A stretch of 64,000 nucleotides of DNA from Streptomyces sp. HUAS MG91 (GCF_040529335.1 NZ_CP159534.1:7130001-7194000), one strand, 5' to 3'; counted from the stretch's first letter, positions 35,445 to 44,640 are shown. Notes: generated by a model from the letters alone, not told the origin. Numbers and translations: made by a program.

Positions 35445-36319
35445 CGGCCCCCACGGCACCCGGGACGACGATCATCACGGCGCGGGCCGCCGCACGCCGG
35501 CGCAGACTGCGCTCGCTCCCGCTGTACGTGACCGTATGGGTGATCGGCATCGCCATGATCACGCCGCTGCTCTACGCGCTCGTCTCCGGCTTCAAGTCCA
35601 CCGACCAGCTCTCCGCGAACACCTTCGGCCTGCCCTCGCCGTGGGTGGTCCACAACTACACGTCGATCCTCCAGGACAGCGCGTTCTGGCGCGCGCTCGG
35701 CTCGTCGACGCTGATCGCCGTGGGCACCACCGCCCTGACGGTCGCCGTGGCGGCCCTCGCCGCGTTCGCCCTCGCCCGGTTCGCCTTCCGGGGACGCGAG
35801 TTCCTCTTCACCCTGTTCACCGTCGGCCTGATGTTCCCGTTCGCCGTCGCGATCCTGCCGCTGTTCGTGCTGCTGCGCACCTTCGGCCTGCTCGACAACC
35901 CGTGGGGCGTGATCCTGCCGCAGGCCGCGTTCGGCCTGCCCATGACCATCGTCATCCTCCGCAACTTCTTCCGGGAGATCCCCGGCGAACTGGAGGAGGC
36001 GGCCACCCTCGACGGCTGCTCGGCGTTCGGCTTCTTCTGGCGGATCCTGCTGCCGATGGCCCGGCCCGCGCTCGGCACCGTCTCCGTCCTGGCCGTCGTG
36101 ACCAGCTGGAACAACTTCCTGCTGCCGCTGCTGGTGTTCAGCGAACCCACCTGGTGGACGATCCCCGTCGGCGTCCAGCAGTTCCAGGGCCAGTACTCGG
36201 CCGACACCGCCCGCGTCTTCGCGTACCTCGTCCTGTCCATGGTGCCCGCGCTCGCCTTCTACGCCGTCGCCGAACGGCAGTTGATCGGCGGCATCACACT
36301 GGGCGCGACCAAGGGCTGA
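35441..36319 (+). CDS. Sugar ABC transporter permease (MalG/LacG-type)
   Basis: This 292-residue permease has six spans and the coupling loop EAATLDGCSAFGFFWRILLP, followed by the conserved TSWNNFLLPLLVF segment. No ABC ATPase gene follows. Streptomyces importers of this class usually borrow the shared ATPase MsiK, which is known for the group and inferred here. A 49-base gap separates it from the GH3 gene. Confidence 0.93.
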   Translation: MTAPTAPGTTIITARAAARRRRLRSLPLYVTVWVIGIAMITPLLYALVSGFKSTDQLSANTFGLPSPWVVHNYTSILQDSAFWRALGSSTLIAVGTTALTVAVAALAAFALARFAFRGREFLFTLFTVGLMFPFAVAILPLFVLLRTFGLLDNPWGVILPQAAFGLPMTIVILRNFFREIPGELEEAATLDGCSAFGFFWRILLPMARPALGTVSVLAVVTSWNNFLLPLLVFSEPTWWTIPVGVQQFQGQYSADTARVFAYLVLSMVPALAFYAVAERQLIGGITLGATKG

Positions 36320-36368
36320 CCCCGCCGTCGACCGCTGTCTTCCGCACCCCCCGTACCTGAGGAGTTCC

Positions 36369-38597
36369 ATGGCCGAGCCCTGGCAGGACACCGCACTGCC
36401 CGCCCACGTCCGGGCGGCGGACCTGCTCGCCCGGATGACCCCCGAGGAGAAGGCCGCCCAGCTGTCCAGCGTGTGGCTCGGCACCGAACCGGACGGCGGC
36501 GCCGTCGAGGTCGCGCCCGGACAGCACGCCTACGCCGACCGCAGTGCCGTCCTCGACCGACTGCTGCCGTACGGGCTCGGGCACCTGACCCGCCCCTTCG
36601 GCACCGTGCCCGTCGAACCGGCCGAGGGCGCCGCCCGCCTCGCCGCGCTCCAGCGTACGATCCGCGCCGGCAACCGCTTCGCCCTCCCCGCCCTCGCCCA
36701 CGAGGAGTGCCTCACCGGATTCACCGCCTGGCAGGCCACCGTCTTCCCGACCCCGCTGGCCTGGGGCGCCACCTTCGACCCGGCCCTGGTCACCGACATG
36801 GCGCAGGCGATCGGTACGTCGATGCGCCATGTCGGCATCCACCAGGGCCTCGCCCCCGTCCTCGACGTCGTACGGGATCCACGCTGGGGCCGCACCGAGG
36901 AGTCCATCGGCGAGGACCCCTACCTCGTCGGCACCATCGGCACCGCCTACGTCCGCGGTCTGGAGGCCGCCGGCATCGTCGCCACCCTCAAGCACTTCGC
37001 CGCCTACTCGGCCTCCCGCGCCGCCCGCAACCACGCGCCCGCCTCGGTCGGGCCCCGCGAACTCGCCGATGTGCTGCTGCCGCCGTTCGAGATGGCGGTC
37101 CGCGACGGCGGCGCCCGGTCCGTGATGCCCGCCTACAACGACATCGACGGCGTCCCGGGACACGCCAACACCGAACTGCTCACCCGACTCCTGCGCGAGA
37201 CCTGGCAGTTCACCGGCACGGTCGTCTCCGACTACTTCGGCCTGTCGTTCCTGGAGTCCGCCCACCGGATCGCGGAGTCCGCGACCGACGCCGCCCGGCT
37301 CGGCCTCGCGGCAGGGGTGGACGTGGAACTGCCCGCCGCACGCTGCGTCGACGTCACCGACCGGCCCGCCGACGCGCTCCTCGACCGGGCCGCCCTGCGC
37401 GTCCTGACCCAGAAGTGCGAACTCGGCCTCCTCGACCCGGACTGGGAACCGGTCACCGGCGACACCCCCGTCGACCTGAACCCGCCGCACATGCGGGACC
37501 TGGCCCGGCGCCTCGCCGAGGAGTCGGTGGTGCTGCTCGCCAACGACGCGGGCGTCCTGCCGCTGCCCGCCGCCCCGCGCCTCGCCCTCGTCGGCCCGCT
37601 CGCCGGTGAGCAGGCGGCGATGCTCGGCTGCTACACGTTCCCCCGGCACGTCGGCGTCCACCACCCCGAACTCCCCCCGGGCGTCGACGTGCCGACCCTC
37701 GCCGAGGCGCTGCGCGCGGAGCTGCCCGGCGCCGTGTTCGTCACCGACCCCGCGGACGCGGACATCTGCCTCGCCGTGGTCGGCGACCGCTCGGGCCTGT
37801 TCGGGCGCGGCTCGTCGGGGGAGGGCTGCGACGCGGCCGACCTCGAACTGCCCTACGGACAGGGGGACATCGTCGACGGGGCCCTCGCCTCCGGGACGCC
37901 CACGGTCCTCGTCGTGCTCAGCGGCCGTCCCTACGCGCTCGGCCGCTGGGCGGGCCGGGCCGCCGCCGTCGTCCAGGCGTTCTTCCCCGGCCAGGAGGGC
38001 GGCGCCGCCGTCGCCGGCGTCCTGAGCGGCCGCGTCGAGCCCTCCGGGCGGCTCCCCGTCGGCGTACCGCGCCATCCCGGCGGGCAGCCCGCCCCGTATC
38101 TGGCACCGCCCCTCGGCCGGCACGGCGACCCCAGCACCGTCGATCCCACGCCGCTCCACCCCTTCGGCCACGGCCTGTCCTACACGACGTTCAGCTGGGA
38201 CGCCCCGCACTGCGACAGCCCCGAACTGGCCACCGACGGCGAGACGACGCTCCGCCTCACCGTCCGCAACACCGGCGACCGGCCCGGCACCGAGGTCGTC
38301 CAGCTCTATCTGCACGACCCCGTCGGCACCGTCGCCCGCCCCGAGGTCCGGCTCGTCGGCTACGCCCGGGTGCCGCTGGACGCCGGGGCGAGCGCCGAGG
38401 TACAGGCCACCTTCCCGGCCGACCTCGCCGCGTACACCGGCGCCGACGGCCGCCGCACCGTCGAACCCGGGGCCCTCGAACTACGCGTTTCCGCCTCCGC
38501 GGAGCAGGTCCACCACACCGTGCCGCTCACCCTGACGGGGCCCGTGCGCGAGGTGGGGCACGACCGTCGGATGCGGTGCGAGATACGCGTCAAGTAG
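36369..38597 (+). CDS. Glycoside hydrolase family 3 beta-glycosidase (beta-xylosidase/beta-glucosidase-like)
   Basis: This 742-residue GH3 enzyme has an N-terminal TIM barrel (ARMTPEEKAAQLSSVW, then APVLDVVRDPRWGRTEESIGEDPYL-type phrases). The nucleophile is Asp288 in VVSDYFG, where an SDY context is common in xylosidase-like members. An alpha/beta sandwich (GRSSGEGCDAADLELP region) and a C-terminal fibronectin-like domain (LTVRNTGDRPGTEVVQLYL) follow. No signal peptide is present, so it would cleave imported oligosaccharides inside the cell, fitting the upstream importer. GAGGAG four bases before the ATG sets the start. Confidence 0.93.
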   Translation: MAEPWQDTALPAHVRAADLLARMTPEEKAAQLSSVWLGTEPDGGAVEVAPGQHAYADRSAVLDRLLPYGLGHLTRPFGTVPVEPAEGAARLAALQRTIRAGNRFALPALAHEECLTGFTAWQATVFPTPLAWGATFDPALVTDMAQAIGTSMRHVGIHQGLAPVLDVVRDPRWGRTEESIGEDPYLVGTIGTAYVRGLEAAGIVATLKHFAAYSASRAARNHAPASVGPRELADVLLPPFEMAVRDGGARSVMPAYNDIDGVPGHANTELLTRLLRETWQFTGTVVSDYFGLSFLESAHRIAESATDAARLGLAAGVDVELPAARCVDVTDRPADALLDRAALRVLTQKCELGLLDPDWEPVTGDTPVDLNPPHMRDLARRLAEESVVLLANDAGVLPLPAAPRLALVGPLAGEQAAMLGCYTFPRHVGVHHPELPPGVDVPTLAEALRAELPGAVFVTDPADADICLAVVGDRSGLFGRGSSGEGCDAADLELPYGQGDIVDGALASGTPTVLVVLSGRPYALGRWAGRAAAVVQAFFPGQEGGAAVAGVLSGRVEPSGRLPVGVPRHPGGQPAPYLAPPLGRHGDPSTVDPTPLHPFGHGLSYTTFSWDAPHCDSPELATDGETTLRLTVRNTGDRPGTEVVQLYLHDPVGTVARPEVRLVGYARVPLDAGASAEVQATFPADLAAYTGADGRRTVEPGALELRVSASAEQVHHTVPLTLTGPVREVGHDRRMRCEIRVK

Positions 38598-38619
38598 CAC
38601 CGGTACCCCTGAGGCTGGG

Positions 38620-38683
38620 CTTCGCGCGGCTTCCCCTGGGCGAGCTGAGCTCGCTTCAGGGGCGCGGGGAACTGCGCGAGAAG
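38620..38683. repeat. Degenerate copy of a palindromic Streptomyces intergenic element
   Basis: The segment holds AGGGGCGCGGGGAACTGCGCG preceded by CTGAGCTCGCTTC, the reverse complement of the element at 58311-58384. Its left arm has lost the CGCGCC part, so the stem is imperfect. It lies between the GH3 gene and the convergent regulator gene and probably acts as a bidirectional terminator. Confidence 0.75.
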
Positions 38684-38726
38684 CGGCCACCGGCCCTCGG
38701 GCGAACGACACACCGGAAATCCCCGA

Positions 38727-39515
38727 TCAACGGGGCGCCGGGCTCTGGATGAGATGCGCCGCGTGATGCACGATCAACTGCAACCCCCCGGGCAGCCGCG
38801 ACGTCGTCACCAGAACCGACGCCTCACCGTACGACGGATGCCGCAGCCGCCGCGCCGACGCCTCGGCCGGCAGCCGGGGCGAACGCGAACGCCACAGCCG
38901 GGCCCCCAGCGGATCGGCGGCGATCCGTCCGGCGAGCGCCTGCAGCGGCGCGTCGGCCGGGATCTGGGCGAGGGCACCGCGCACCCGGGCGACGGCGTCC
39001 GCGCGCACGTCGTCGATGTCGGCGAACCGCCGCTCCGCGCGCTCGGTGAGCAGCCACAGCACCAGATTGCGCTCCCCGTCCGGCGCCTTGGCGGGGTCGG
39101 TGAAGAGCCGCGCCACCGACGCGTTCGCCGCCAGCAGGTTCCACGCGTGGTCCGTGATCAGTGCCGGGTTGGGCTCCATCAGGTCGATGTGGGCCAGCTC
39201 CTCGATGCTGGGCCGGCGCCGCTCCACGAGGTCGTACGGGGTGACGTCCGGCTCCGACGCGAGCAGCAGGAAGGTCTCCCGCGGCTGCCCGGTCAGGCCG
39301 AGACCGCCCGCCACGCGCTTGAGAGCGCCGAGGTCGATGCCGTGCCCCGCGCCCTCCTCCAGCGCGCTGTACCGGTGCTCCGCCAGGCCCGTGGCGCGCG
39401 CCGCCTGCTCCACCGTCAGGCCCAGGGTCTGTCTCCGGCGCGTCAACAGACCGCTCAGCTGCGCGGCACGCACGTCGTCACGGTGCGTGATCCCGTGCCC
39501 TCGGTCGGATGCCAT
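38727..39515 (-). CDS. Helix-turn-helix regulator with MmyB-like ligand-binding domain
   Basis: This 262-residue protein has an N-terminal XRE helix-turn-helix (about residues 15-75, LSGLLTRRRQTLGLTVEQAARATGL) and a C-terminal MmyB-like PAS-type domain (IDLMEPNPALITDHAWNLLAANASVARLF, and RRLRHPSYGEASVLVTTSRLPGGLQL near the end). Such actinobacterial regulators may bind fatty acids or similar ligands and often control one neighbouring enzyme gene, but the divergent partner expected here is absent. ATG 39515 has GAGGGGGAG five bases upstream. Its target is unknown. Confidence 0.85.
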   Translation of the reverse strand: MASDRGHGITHRDDVRAAQLSGLLTRRRQTLGLTVEQAARATGLAEHRYSALEEGAGHGIDLGALKRVAGGLGLTGQPRETFLLLASEPDVTPYDLVERRRPSIEELAHIDLMEPNPALITDHAWNLLAANASVARLFTDPAKAPDGERNLVLWLLTERAERRFADIDDVRADAVARVRGALAQIPADAPLQALAGRIAADPLGARLWRSRSPRLPAEASARRLRHPSYGEASVLVTTSRLPGGLQLIVHHAAHLIQSPAPR

Positions 39516-39758
39516 TCTGCTCCCCCTCGTCAGCGCTGCCGTACGGGCAGGTGGTGCGGATGCGGACATGGGTGATGATGCGGACCGGCGGCGTCCCGGT
39601 TCATCATCACGGGCAGTTATCACTCGTAAGAGGTGCCGGAGGCGTGGCCGTTCGGGGAACGGGGCGTGAACTGGGCCGTCGGCCGCGGGCTGTTGTGCGC
39701 CGGAGCGCGTCGCGCCCCGCAAGCGACAGCGGAGCGTGAGTGTGAGTGTGAGCCGAGG

Positions 39759-41933
39759 CTAGGTCTCGTCGCGGACGCCGAGGCGGGCCCGCTCCTCCGC
39801 GACGATCCGGCGGGCCAGTTCGGCGTCCGACACGTCGAACGCGTCCGGGCTCGCCTCCGCCGTGGCGCTGCGCCGGGCGTACGCGTCGAACAGCCGGTCC
39901 TTCGTGGTGAGGATCCGCACCATGCGCTCGTCGACACCGCCCGGCGCGAGCAGCCGGTGCACCCGGACCGAGCGGACCTGGCCGATCCGGTGCGCCCGGG
40001 CCACGGCCTGGTGCTCCAGGGTCGGCTTGATCTGCGGCTCGCACAGGATCACCACGGACGCGGCCTGGATGTTGAGCCCGATGCCCGCCGCCTGGATCTG
40101 CGCCACCAGCACGGCTGGCCCCTGCGCGGCCGAGAACGCGTCGACGAGCGCCTGCCGCCGGGCGGGCGGCACGCCGCCGGTGAGCGGGCCGAACACCGGC
40201 CCGCCGCCGCGGGGTTCGGGGCCCTTCGAGTCCAAGGCGTCGTGCACCGCGTCCAGGACATCGCGGAAGTAGGAGAACACCACCACCTTCGAGCCGTTCT
40301 CGCCCGCCTCCCGCACGAGGTCGCGCAGCCGCTGGAGCTTGGCGGACCCCTCCGGGTGGGCGTAGGCGGCGCGGCGCATCGCCATGAAGTTCCCCGCGGC
40401 CACCGCCTCGCGGTAGGCCCGCTCGTCCGACGCGCTCAGCTCCTCCCACTCGTCGGTGTGCTGGAGACTGGGCAGCTCGGTCAGTACGTCGTCCTGGTTG
40501 CGGCGCAGATAGACGGGCGCGACCGCGGTACGGAAGGCCACCGATCCGGCGAGCCCGGCCTCGGTGTCGAGCCGGTCCGCGAGACCGGGGTCCAGCATCC
40601 GCACCAGGCTGCGGAACTCCGTGACCCGGTTCTCCATCGGGGTGCCCGTCATCAGCAGGACCCGCTCGCAGCGTGCCGCCCACTCGGCGACCGCCTGCGC
40701 GCGCAGGGTCCGCGGGTTCTTCACGGCGTGCGCCTCGTCGACGACCAGCATGCCGAGCTCGCCGCCGCCGGGCGCGGGGAAGCCGCGCAGCGCGTCGAAG
40801 GTGGTGACGGCGACACCGCCGCGCCCCTTCCAGTCGGCGAACGCGTCCTGCCGCCCCGGCCCGTGCAGCGGGACGGCCCGCAGCCGGCTGCGGGTCTCGA
40901 TCTCCCGCGTCCAGTTGACGAGGACCCCGGCCGGGCACACGACCATGAAGTGGCTCTGCCCCTCGGCGGCGAGGTGGGTGAGCACGGCGAGCGCCTGGAC
41001 GGTCTTGCCCAGGCCCATCTCGTCGCCGAGGACCACCCGGCGCCGGGCGAGCGCGAAGCGCGCGCCGAACGTCTGGTAGCCGCGCAGCGACACCCGCAGG
41101 CCGGTGTCGGTGAGCTGCTGCGCGCGCACCGCGTCGGCGATCCCGGCGGGCAGGAACCCCTCGGCGGCGGCCGTGTCCGGGGCCTGCCCGGCGATCTCCC
41201 CGAGCACCCCGTAGTACTCGGCGGCGCGCAGTTCGAAGTCGACCCAGGCGGCGGCCTCGGACGCGGGCCCGCGCAGCAGGTCCACGGACGCCTGGGCCAG
41301 CAGCTCGCCGGTACCCGCCCGGGCCGCCTCCTCGGCGATCCCGCGCACCTCGGCCACGGCCGCCAGCGCCCGGGTCCGCCCGTCCCGTCCCGCGACCAGC
41401 ATCCGCAGCCGCCCGGCGACGGGCCGGGCCGTCTCCAGGAGCGGGCCGAGCCGTCGGGCGAGGGTGCCGGCCGCGGTCACGGCCCGCCGCCCGTCCGGGC
41501 CCGCCGCCACCAGGACGCGCAGGGCGGCGACCAGCGCCGTCGTGCGCGGCTCGGGCCGGTCCACGTCGATGTGCACGGCGGTGCTCTCGCGCACGGCGTC
41601 CGCGAGGCGCCGCGCCGCGCCCAGGAGATGGGTCGACGTCACCTGTCCGACGCCGGGGATCTGCTGGAGCCGCCCCGGCCCGGCGTCGAGCACCTGCCGC
41701 ACCGTGCGCAGCCCGCTCCGTTCGACCGGGTCGAGCCGCAGCCTGCCCTCGGTCGCCTCCTGGAGCCGGGAGACCGGCATCGCGTCGAGGGTCTGCGTCA
41801 CCTCGTCGTCGAGGAGCGGCGCCAGCGCCTCGCGTGCGGCCCGCACCGCCCGCTCGTGATCGTCCAGCAGCGACCGCGCTGCCTCGTGCAGCCGGACGCC
41901 ACCCGCGACCACCTCCCGCTCCGCGCGCCCCAT
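39759..41933 (-). CDS. SNF2-family DEAD/DEAH-box helicase with helix-hairpin-helix N-terminus
   Basis: This 724-residue SF2 protein has an N-terminal helix-hairpin-helix (IPGVGQVTSTHLLGAARRL, about residue 90), then the SNF2 ATPase core: Walker A GDEMGLGKT near 310, DEAH box VVDEAHAVKNP near 400, LLMTGTPMENR and motif VI ARAHRIGQ near 670. It could translocate on or remodel protein-DNA complexes; similar proteins occur in repair and in defence loci. No partner nuclease or methylase lies beside it, but a PIN-like gene is divergent from it. ATG 41933 follows GAGAGGAG. Confidence 0.9.
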   Translation of the reverse strand: MGRAEREVVAGGVRLHEAARSLLDDHERAVRAAREALAPLLDDEVTQTLDAMPVSRLQEATEGRLRLDPVERSGLRTVRQVLDAGPGRLQQIPGVGQVTSTHLLGAARRLADAVRESTAVHIDVDRPEPRTTALVAALRVLVAAGPDGRRAVTAAGTLARRLGPLLETARPVAGRLRMLVAGRDGRTRALAAVAEVRGIAEEAARAGTGELLAQASVDLLRGPASEAAAWVDFELRAAEYYGVLGEIAGQAPDTAAAEGFLPAGIADAVRAQQLTDTGLRVSLRGYQTFGARFALARRRVVLGDEMGLGKTVQALAVLTHLAAEGQSHFMVVCPAGVLVNWTREIETRSRLRAVPLHGPGRQDAFADWKGRGGVAVTTFDALRGFPAPGGGELGMLVVDEAHAVKNPRTLRAQAVAEWAARCERVLLMTGTPMENRVTEFRSLVRMLDPGLADRLDTEAGLAGSVAFRTAVAPVYLRRNQDDVLTELPSLQHTDEWEELSASDERAYREAVAAGNFMAMRRAAYAHPEGSAKLQRLRDLVREAGENGSKVVVFSYFRDVLDAVHDALDSKGPEPRGGGPVFGPLTGGVPPARRQALVDAFSAAQGPAVLVAQIQAAGIGLNIQAASVVILCEPQIKPTLEHQAVARAHRIGQVRSVRVHRLLAPGGVDERMVRILTTKDRLFDAYARRSATAEASPDAFDVSDAELARRIVAEERARLGVRDET

Positions 41934-42056
41934 CGGCCCGGCTCCTCTCCCTCGGCCCCGCATCCTCTCACCGGGCGCGCGGGACCGCCGCCGTACCGGG
42001 AGCGCCCTCGGCGGACGGGTCCGCGACACCATCGGTCTCCGTGACATTCTGTGCCG

Positions 42057-42797
42057 ATGAACGGTCCGGAGATCCACGTCCACGTCGCCCCCGAACTGGG
42101 ACTTTTCGTGCCCCGGTCCTTCCGCGACGGCGCATGGGCGCCGCTCGCCGTCGACGGAGTCTCCACGCTCGGCCACGTCGTCGAGTCGCTCGGAGTGCCG
42201 CTCACCGAGGTCGGCGCGCTCCTCGTGGACGGCGCCGAAGCCGCCGCCGCGCACATCCCGGCGGCGGGGGAGCGGGTCGAGGTGCGTGCCGTGACCCGGC
42301 CGCAGGAGGTGCCCGGCGCGCCGCTCCGCTTCCTCCTCGACGTCCACCTCGGCACCCTCGCCCGCCGCATGCGGCTGCTCGGCGTCGACACCGCGTACGA
42401 GGCCGTCGACATCGGCGACCCGGCCCTCGCCGCCCGCTCCGCCGCCGAACGGCGGGTCCTGCTCAGCCGGGACCGGGGCCTGCTGCGCCGCCGCGAGCTG
42501 TGGGCGGGCGGCTACGTCTACAGCGACCGGCCCGACGACCAACTCCGTGACGTCCTCGGCAGGTTCGCGCCCGAACTCCGGCCCTGGACGCGCTGCGCCG
42601 CCTGCAACGGCACCCTGTCCGAGGCCCGCAAGGAGGACGTCGCCGACCGGCTCCAGGGCGGCACCCGGGCCGGCTACGACGTCTTCGCGCAGTGCGACCG
42701 GTGCGCGCGGGTGTACTGGCGCGGCGCCCACCACGACCGCCTGGAAACCGTGGTGGCAGCGGCGATGGCCGAGTTCGGGCCGTCAACCAGTCTGTAG
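42057..42797 (+). CDS. Mut7-C PIN-like RNase with ubiquitin-like N-terminal domain
   Basis: This 246-residue protein has an N-terminal ubiquitin-like Mut7-C partner domain (about 1-80, ending GERVEVRAV), a PIN-type nuclease core (FLLDVHLGTLARRMRLLGVDT, then VLLSRDRGLLRR with acidic residues) and a C-terminal zinc ribbon (RCAACN and QCDRCARVYW). The set matches the prokaryotic Mut7-C family, predicted RNases. It is divergent from the SNF2 helicase with a gap of about 120 bases, suggesting shared regulation. ATG 42057 is used; GTG 42051 is possible, and no clear ribosome-binding site is seen. Confidence 0.9.
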   Translation: MNGPEIHVHVAPELGLFVPRSFRDGAWAPLAVDGVSTLGHVVESLGVPLTEVGALLVDGAEAAAAHIPAAGERVEVRAVTRPQEVPGAPLRFLLDVHLGTLARRMRLLGVDTAYEAVDIGDPALAARSAAERRVLLSRDRGLLRRRELWAGGYVYSDRPDDQLRDVLGRFAPELRPWTRCAACNGTLSEARKEDVADRLQGGTRAGYDVFAQCDRCARVYWRGAHHDRLETVVAAAMAEFGPSTSL

Positions 42798-42874
42798 ATC
42801 AAGCGAGTTGGGATTCCGGCGCCGCACGGCGGGCCTCTTGCGGGCGCCGCGAAGGGCCCCTATTCTCGCCGCCA

Positions 42875-42886
42875 GAAAGCGCTTTC
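42875..42886. promoter_or_regulatory. 12-bp perfect palindrome GAAAGCGCTTTC upstream of pectate lyase
   Basis: This perfect palindrome has the AAAGCGCTTT core typical of LacI-family operators. It lies 143 bases ahead of the chosen pectate lyase start in a 231-base non-coding gap. The regulator is not encoded next door. Confidence 0.75.
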
Positions 42887-42919
42887 CCGCGCTTCTGTTT
42901 CTGTGACGATCCGTCCCGT

Positions 42920-42939
42920 GGAAGCGGTCGACCGCTTCC
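42920..42939. promoter_or_regulatory. 20-bp perfect palindrome upstream of pectate lyase
   Basis: GGAAGCGGTCGACCGCTTCC reads identically on both strands. It is centred about 45 bases downstream of the first palindrome and about 90 bases before the lyase start. The shared GAAnGCG half site suggests that the two sites bind the same or a related dimeric regulator, perhaps with looping. Confidence 0.75.
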
Positions 42940-43028
42940 GGATCCGGCACAGCTGCTCCACACCCGCGCTGCCGACCCGGCACGCACGGAGCATCATCCG
43001 GAATCCGAGCATGAACAGGGACACCAGC

Positions 43029-44567
43029 ATGAGACGACGAGTCGCACGGAGAATCTACGCAGCGGCGACGGCCATGGGCGTGGCCGCGGCCACCGGGGCG
43101 ATCCTGTCGATGCCCTCGGCATCGGCGGCCGCGACCGGCAGCGCCTCCGGCTACGCCACCCAGAACGGCGGCACCACCGGCGGCGCCGGCGGGACGACCG
43201 TCAGGGCCACCACCGGCACCCAGATCCACGAGGCCCTGTGCGGCCGGGCCGCGAGCGACACCCCGATCACCATCGAGGTCGAAGGCACCATCAACCACGC
43301 CAACACCGCCAAGGTGTCCGGCGACAGCTGCAACACCGCCGCCGGGGTGATCGAGCTCAAGCAGATCAGCAACGTCACCCTCGTCGGCGTCGGCAGCGGC
43401 GCCGTCTTCGACCAACTGGGCATCCACGTAAGGGAGTCCAGCAACATCATCATCCAGAACGTGACCGTCCGGAACGTCAAGAAGTCCGGCAGCCCCACCT
43501 CCAACGGCGGCGACGCCATCGGCATGGAGAGCGACGTCCACAACGTCTGGGTCGACCACGTCGACCTCCTCGCCTCCGGCGGCGAGTCGGACGGCTACGA
43601 CGGGCTCTTCGACCTGAAGGCCAACACCCGCTACGTCACCCTGTCGTACAGCACCCTGCGCAACTCGGGCCGCGGCGGCCTGATCAACTCCAGTGACAGC
43701 GCCATCGACAGCAGCTTCATCACCTTCCACCACAACCTGTACGAGAACATCGACTCGCGCGCGCCCCTCCTGCGCGGCGGCACGGCCCACATGTACAACA
43801 ACCACTACGTGAGCCTGAACGAGTCGGGCATCAACTCCCGCGTCGGCGCCAAGGCCAAGGTCGACAACAACTACTTCGAGGACTCCAAGGACGTCCTCGG
43901 CACCTTCTACACCGACCTCCCCGGATACTGGCAGGTCAGCGGCAACATCTTCGACAACGTGACCTGGTCCGCGCCCGGTGAGGACACCAACCCGGCCGGG
44001 CCCGACCCGGTCTCCAACACCACGGTCTCCATCCCGTACTCCTACGCCCTCGACGCCGCGAGCTGCGTGCCGGACGTGGTGCGGCGGACGGCGGGCGCCC
44101 ACACCGGCCTCAAGGTGTCGGACGGCAGCTGCTCGCCGCAGAGCCCGGACCCGACCACCACCCCGACGGCGAGCCCGACCACGGCGGAGCCGACCGCGCC
44201 CGCCGGTACCAATCTCAGCCTCGCCGCGGGCGCCGACGGCACCGGCAAGGCCTCGGGCACCAGCTACGGCAACGTACGGGACGGGGACCTGAGCACCTAC
44301 TGGTCGCCGTCCGGCACGACCGGCGCGGTCTCCGTCAAGTGGGGCGCGGCCACCACCGTCTCCTCCGTCCGCATCCGCGAGGCGGCCGGCGCCACCGGCG
44401 CCATCGGGTTCTGGCGGCTGCTGAACGCCGACACCGGAGCGGTCCTGAAGTCCGGCAGCGGCGCGGGCACCGTCTCCTTCCCGGCCGCCTCCCTGAAGAA
44501 GCTCACCTTCGAGATCACCGGCGCCACCGGGACCCCGAGGGTCGCCGAGTTCGAGACGTACGCCTGA
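43029..44567 (+). CDS. Secreted pectate lyase (PL1) with C-terminal discoidin-like domain
   Basis: This 512-residue secreted enzyme has a signal peptide with a basic start (MRRRVARRIY) and an AxA-type site (SASA-A). The right-handed beta-helix of family PL1 holds VDHVDLLASG, the calcium-site segment SDGYDGLFDLK, SYSTLRNSGRG and the catalytic-Arg region SRAPLLRGG. A Pro/Thr linker near residue 385 leads to a C-terminal F5/8C-like module (NLSLAAGADG to VAEFETYA) that may bind carbohydrate. It cleaves polygalacturonate by beta-elimination outside the cell. ATG 43029 is chosen with AGGGAC upstream; ATG 43011 would add six residues. Confidence 0.92.
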   Translation: MRRRVARRIYAAATAMGVAAATGAILSMPSASAAATGSASGYATQNGGTTGGAGGTTVRATTGTQIHEALCGRAASDTPITIEVEGTINHANTAKVSGDSCNTAAGVIELKQISNVTLVGVGSGAVFDQLGIHVRESSNIIIQNVTVRNVKKSGSPTSNGGDAIGMESDVHNVWVDHVDLLASGGESDGYDGLFDLKANTRYVTLSYSTLRNSGRGGLINSSDSAIDSSFITFHHNLYENIDSRAPLLRGGTAHMYNNHYVSLNESGINSRVGAKAKVDNNYFEDSKDVLGTFYTDLPGYWQVSGNIFDNVTWSAPGEDTNPAGPDPVSNTTVSIPYSYALDAASCVPDVVRRTAGAHTGLKVSDGSCSPQSPDPTTTPTASPTTAEPTAPAGTNLSLAAGADGTGKASGTSYGNVRDGDLSTYWSPSGTTGAVSVKWGAATTVSSVRIREAAGATGAIGFWRLLNADTGAVLKSGSGAGTVSFPAASLKKLTFEITGATGTPRVAEFETYA

Positions 44568-44640
44568 CGGACCTGGTGCGGGGCCGCCGCCCATGATCGG
44601 ATACGCTTCCGCGGACCTGACATGTACAGCAAGAGGAGCT

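Noticed and set aside
39735..39752. Short GTGAGTGTGAGTGTGAG tandem repeat
   Set aside because: It is only two to three six-base units at the 3' side of the SNF2 gene, too short to be a minisatellite or regulatory array.
41934..42734. N-terminal extension of the SNF2 gene through the Mut7-C gene
   Set aside because: The region codes for the Mut7-C protein on the other strand. The SNF2 start at 41933 has GAGAGGAG upstream.
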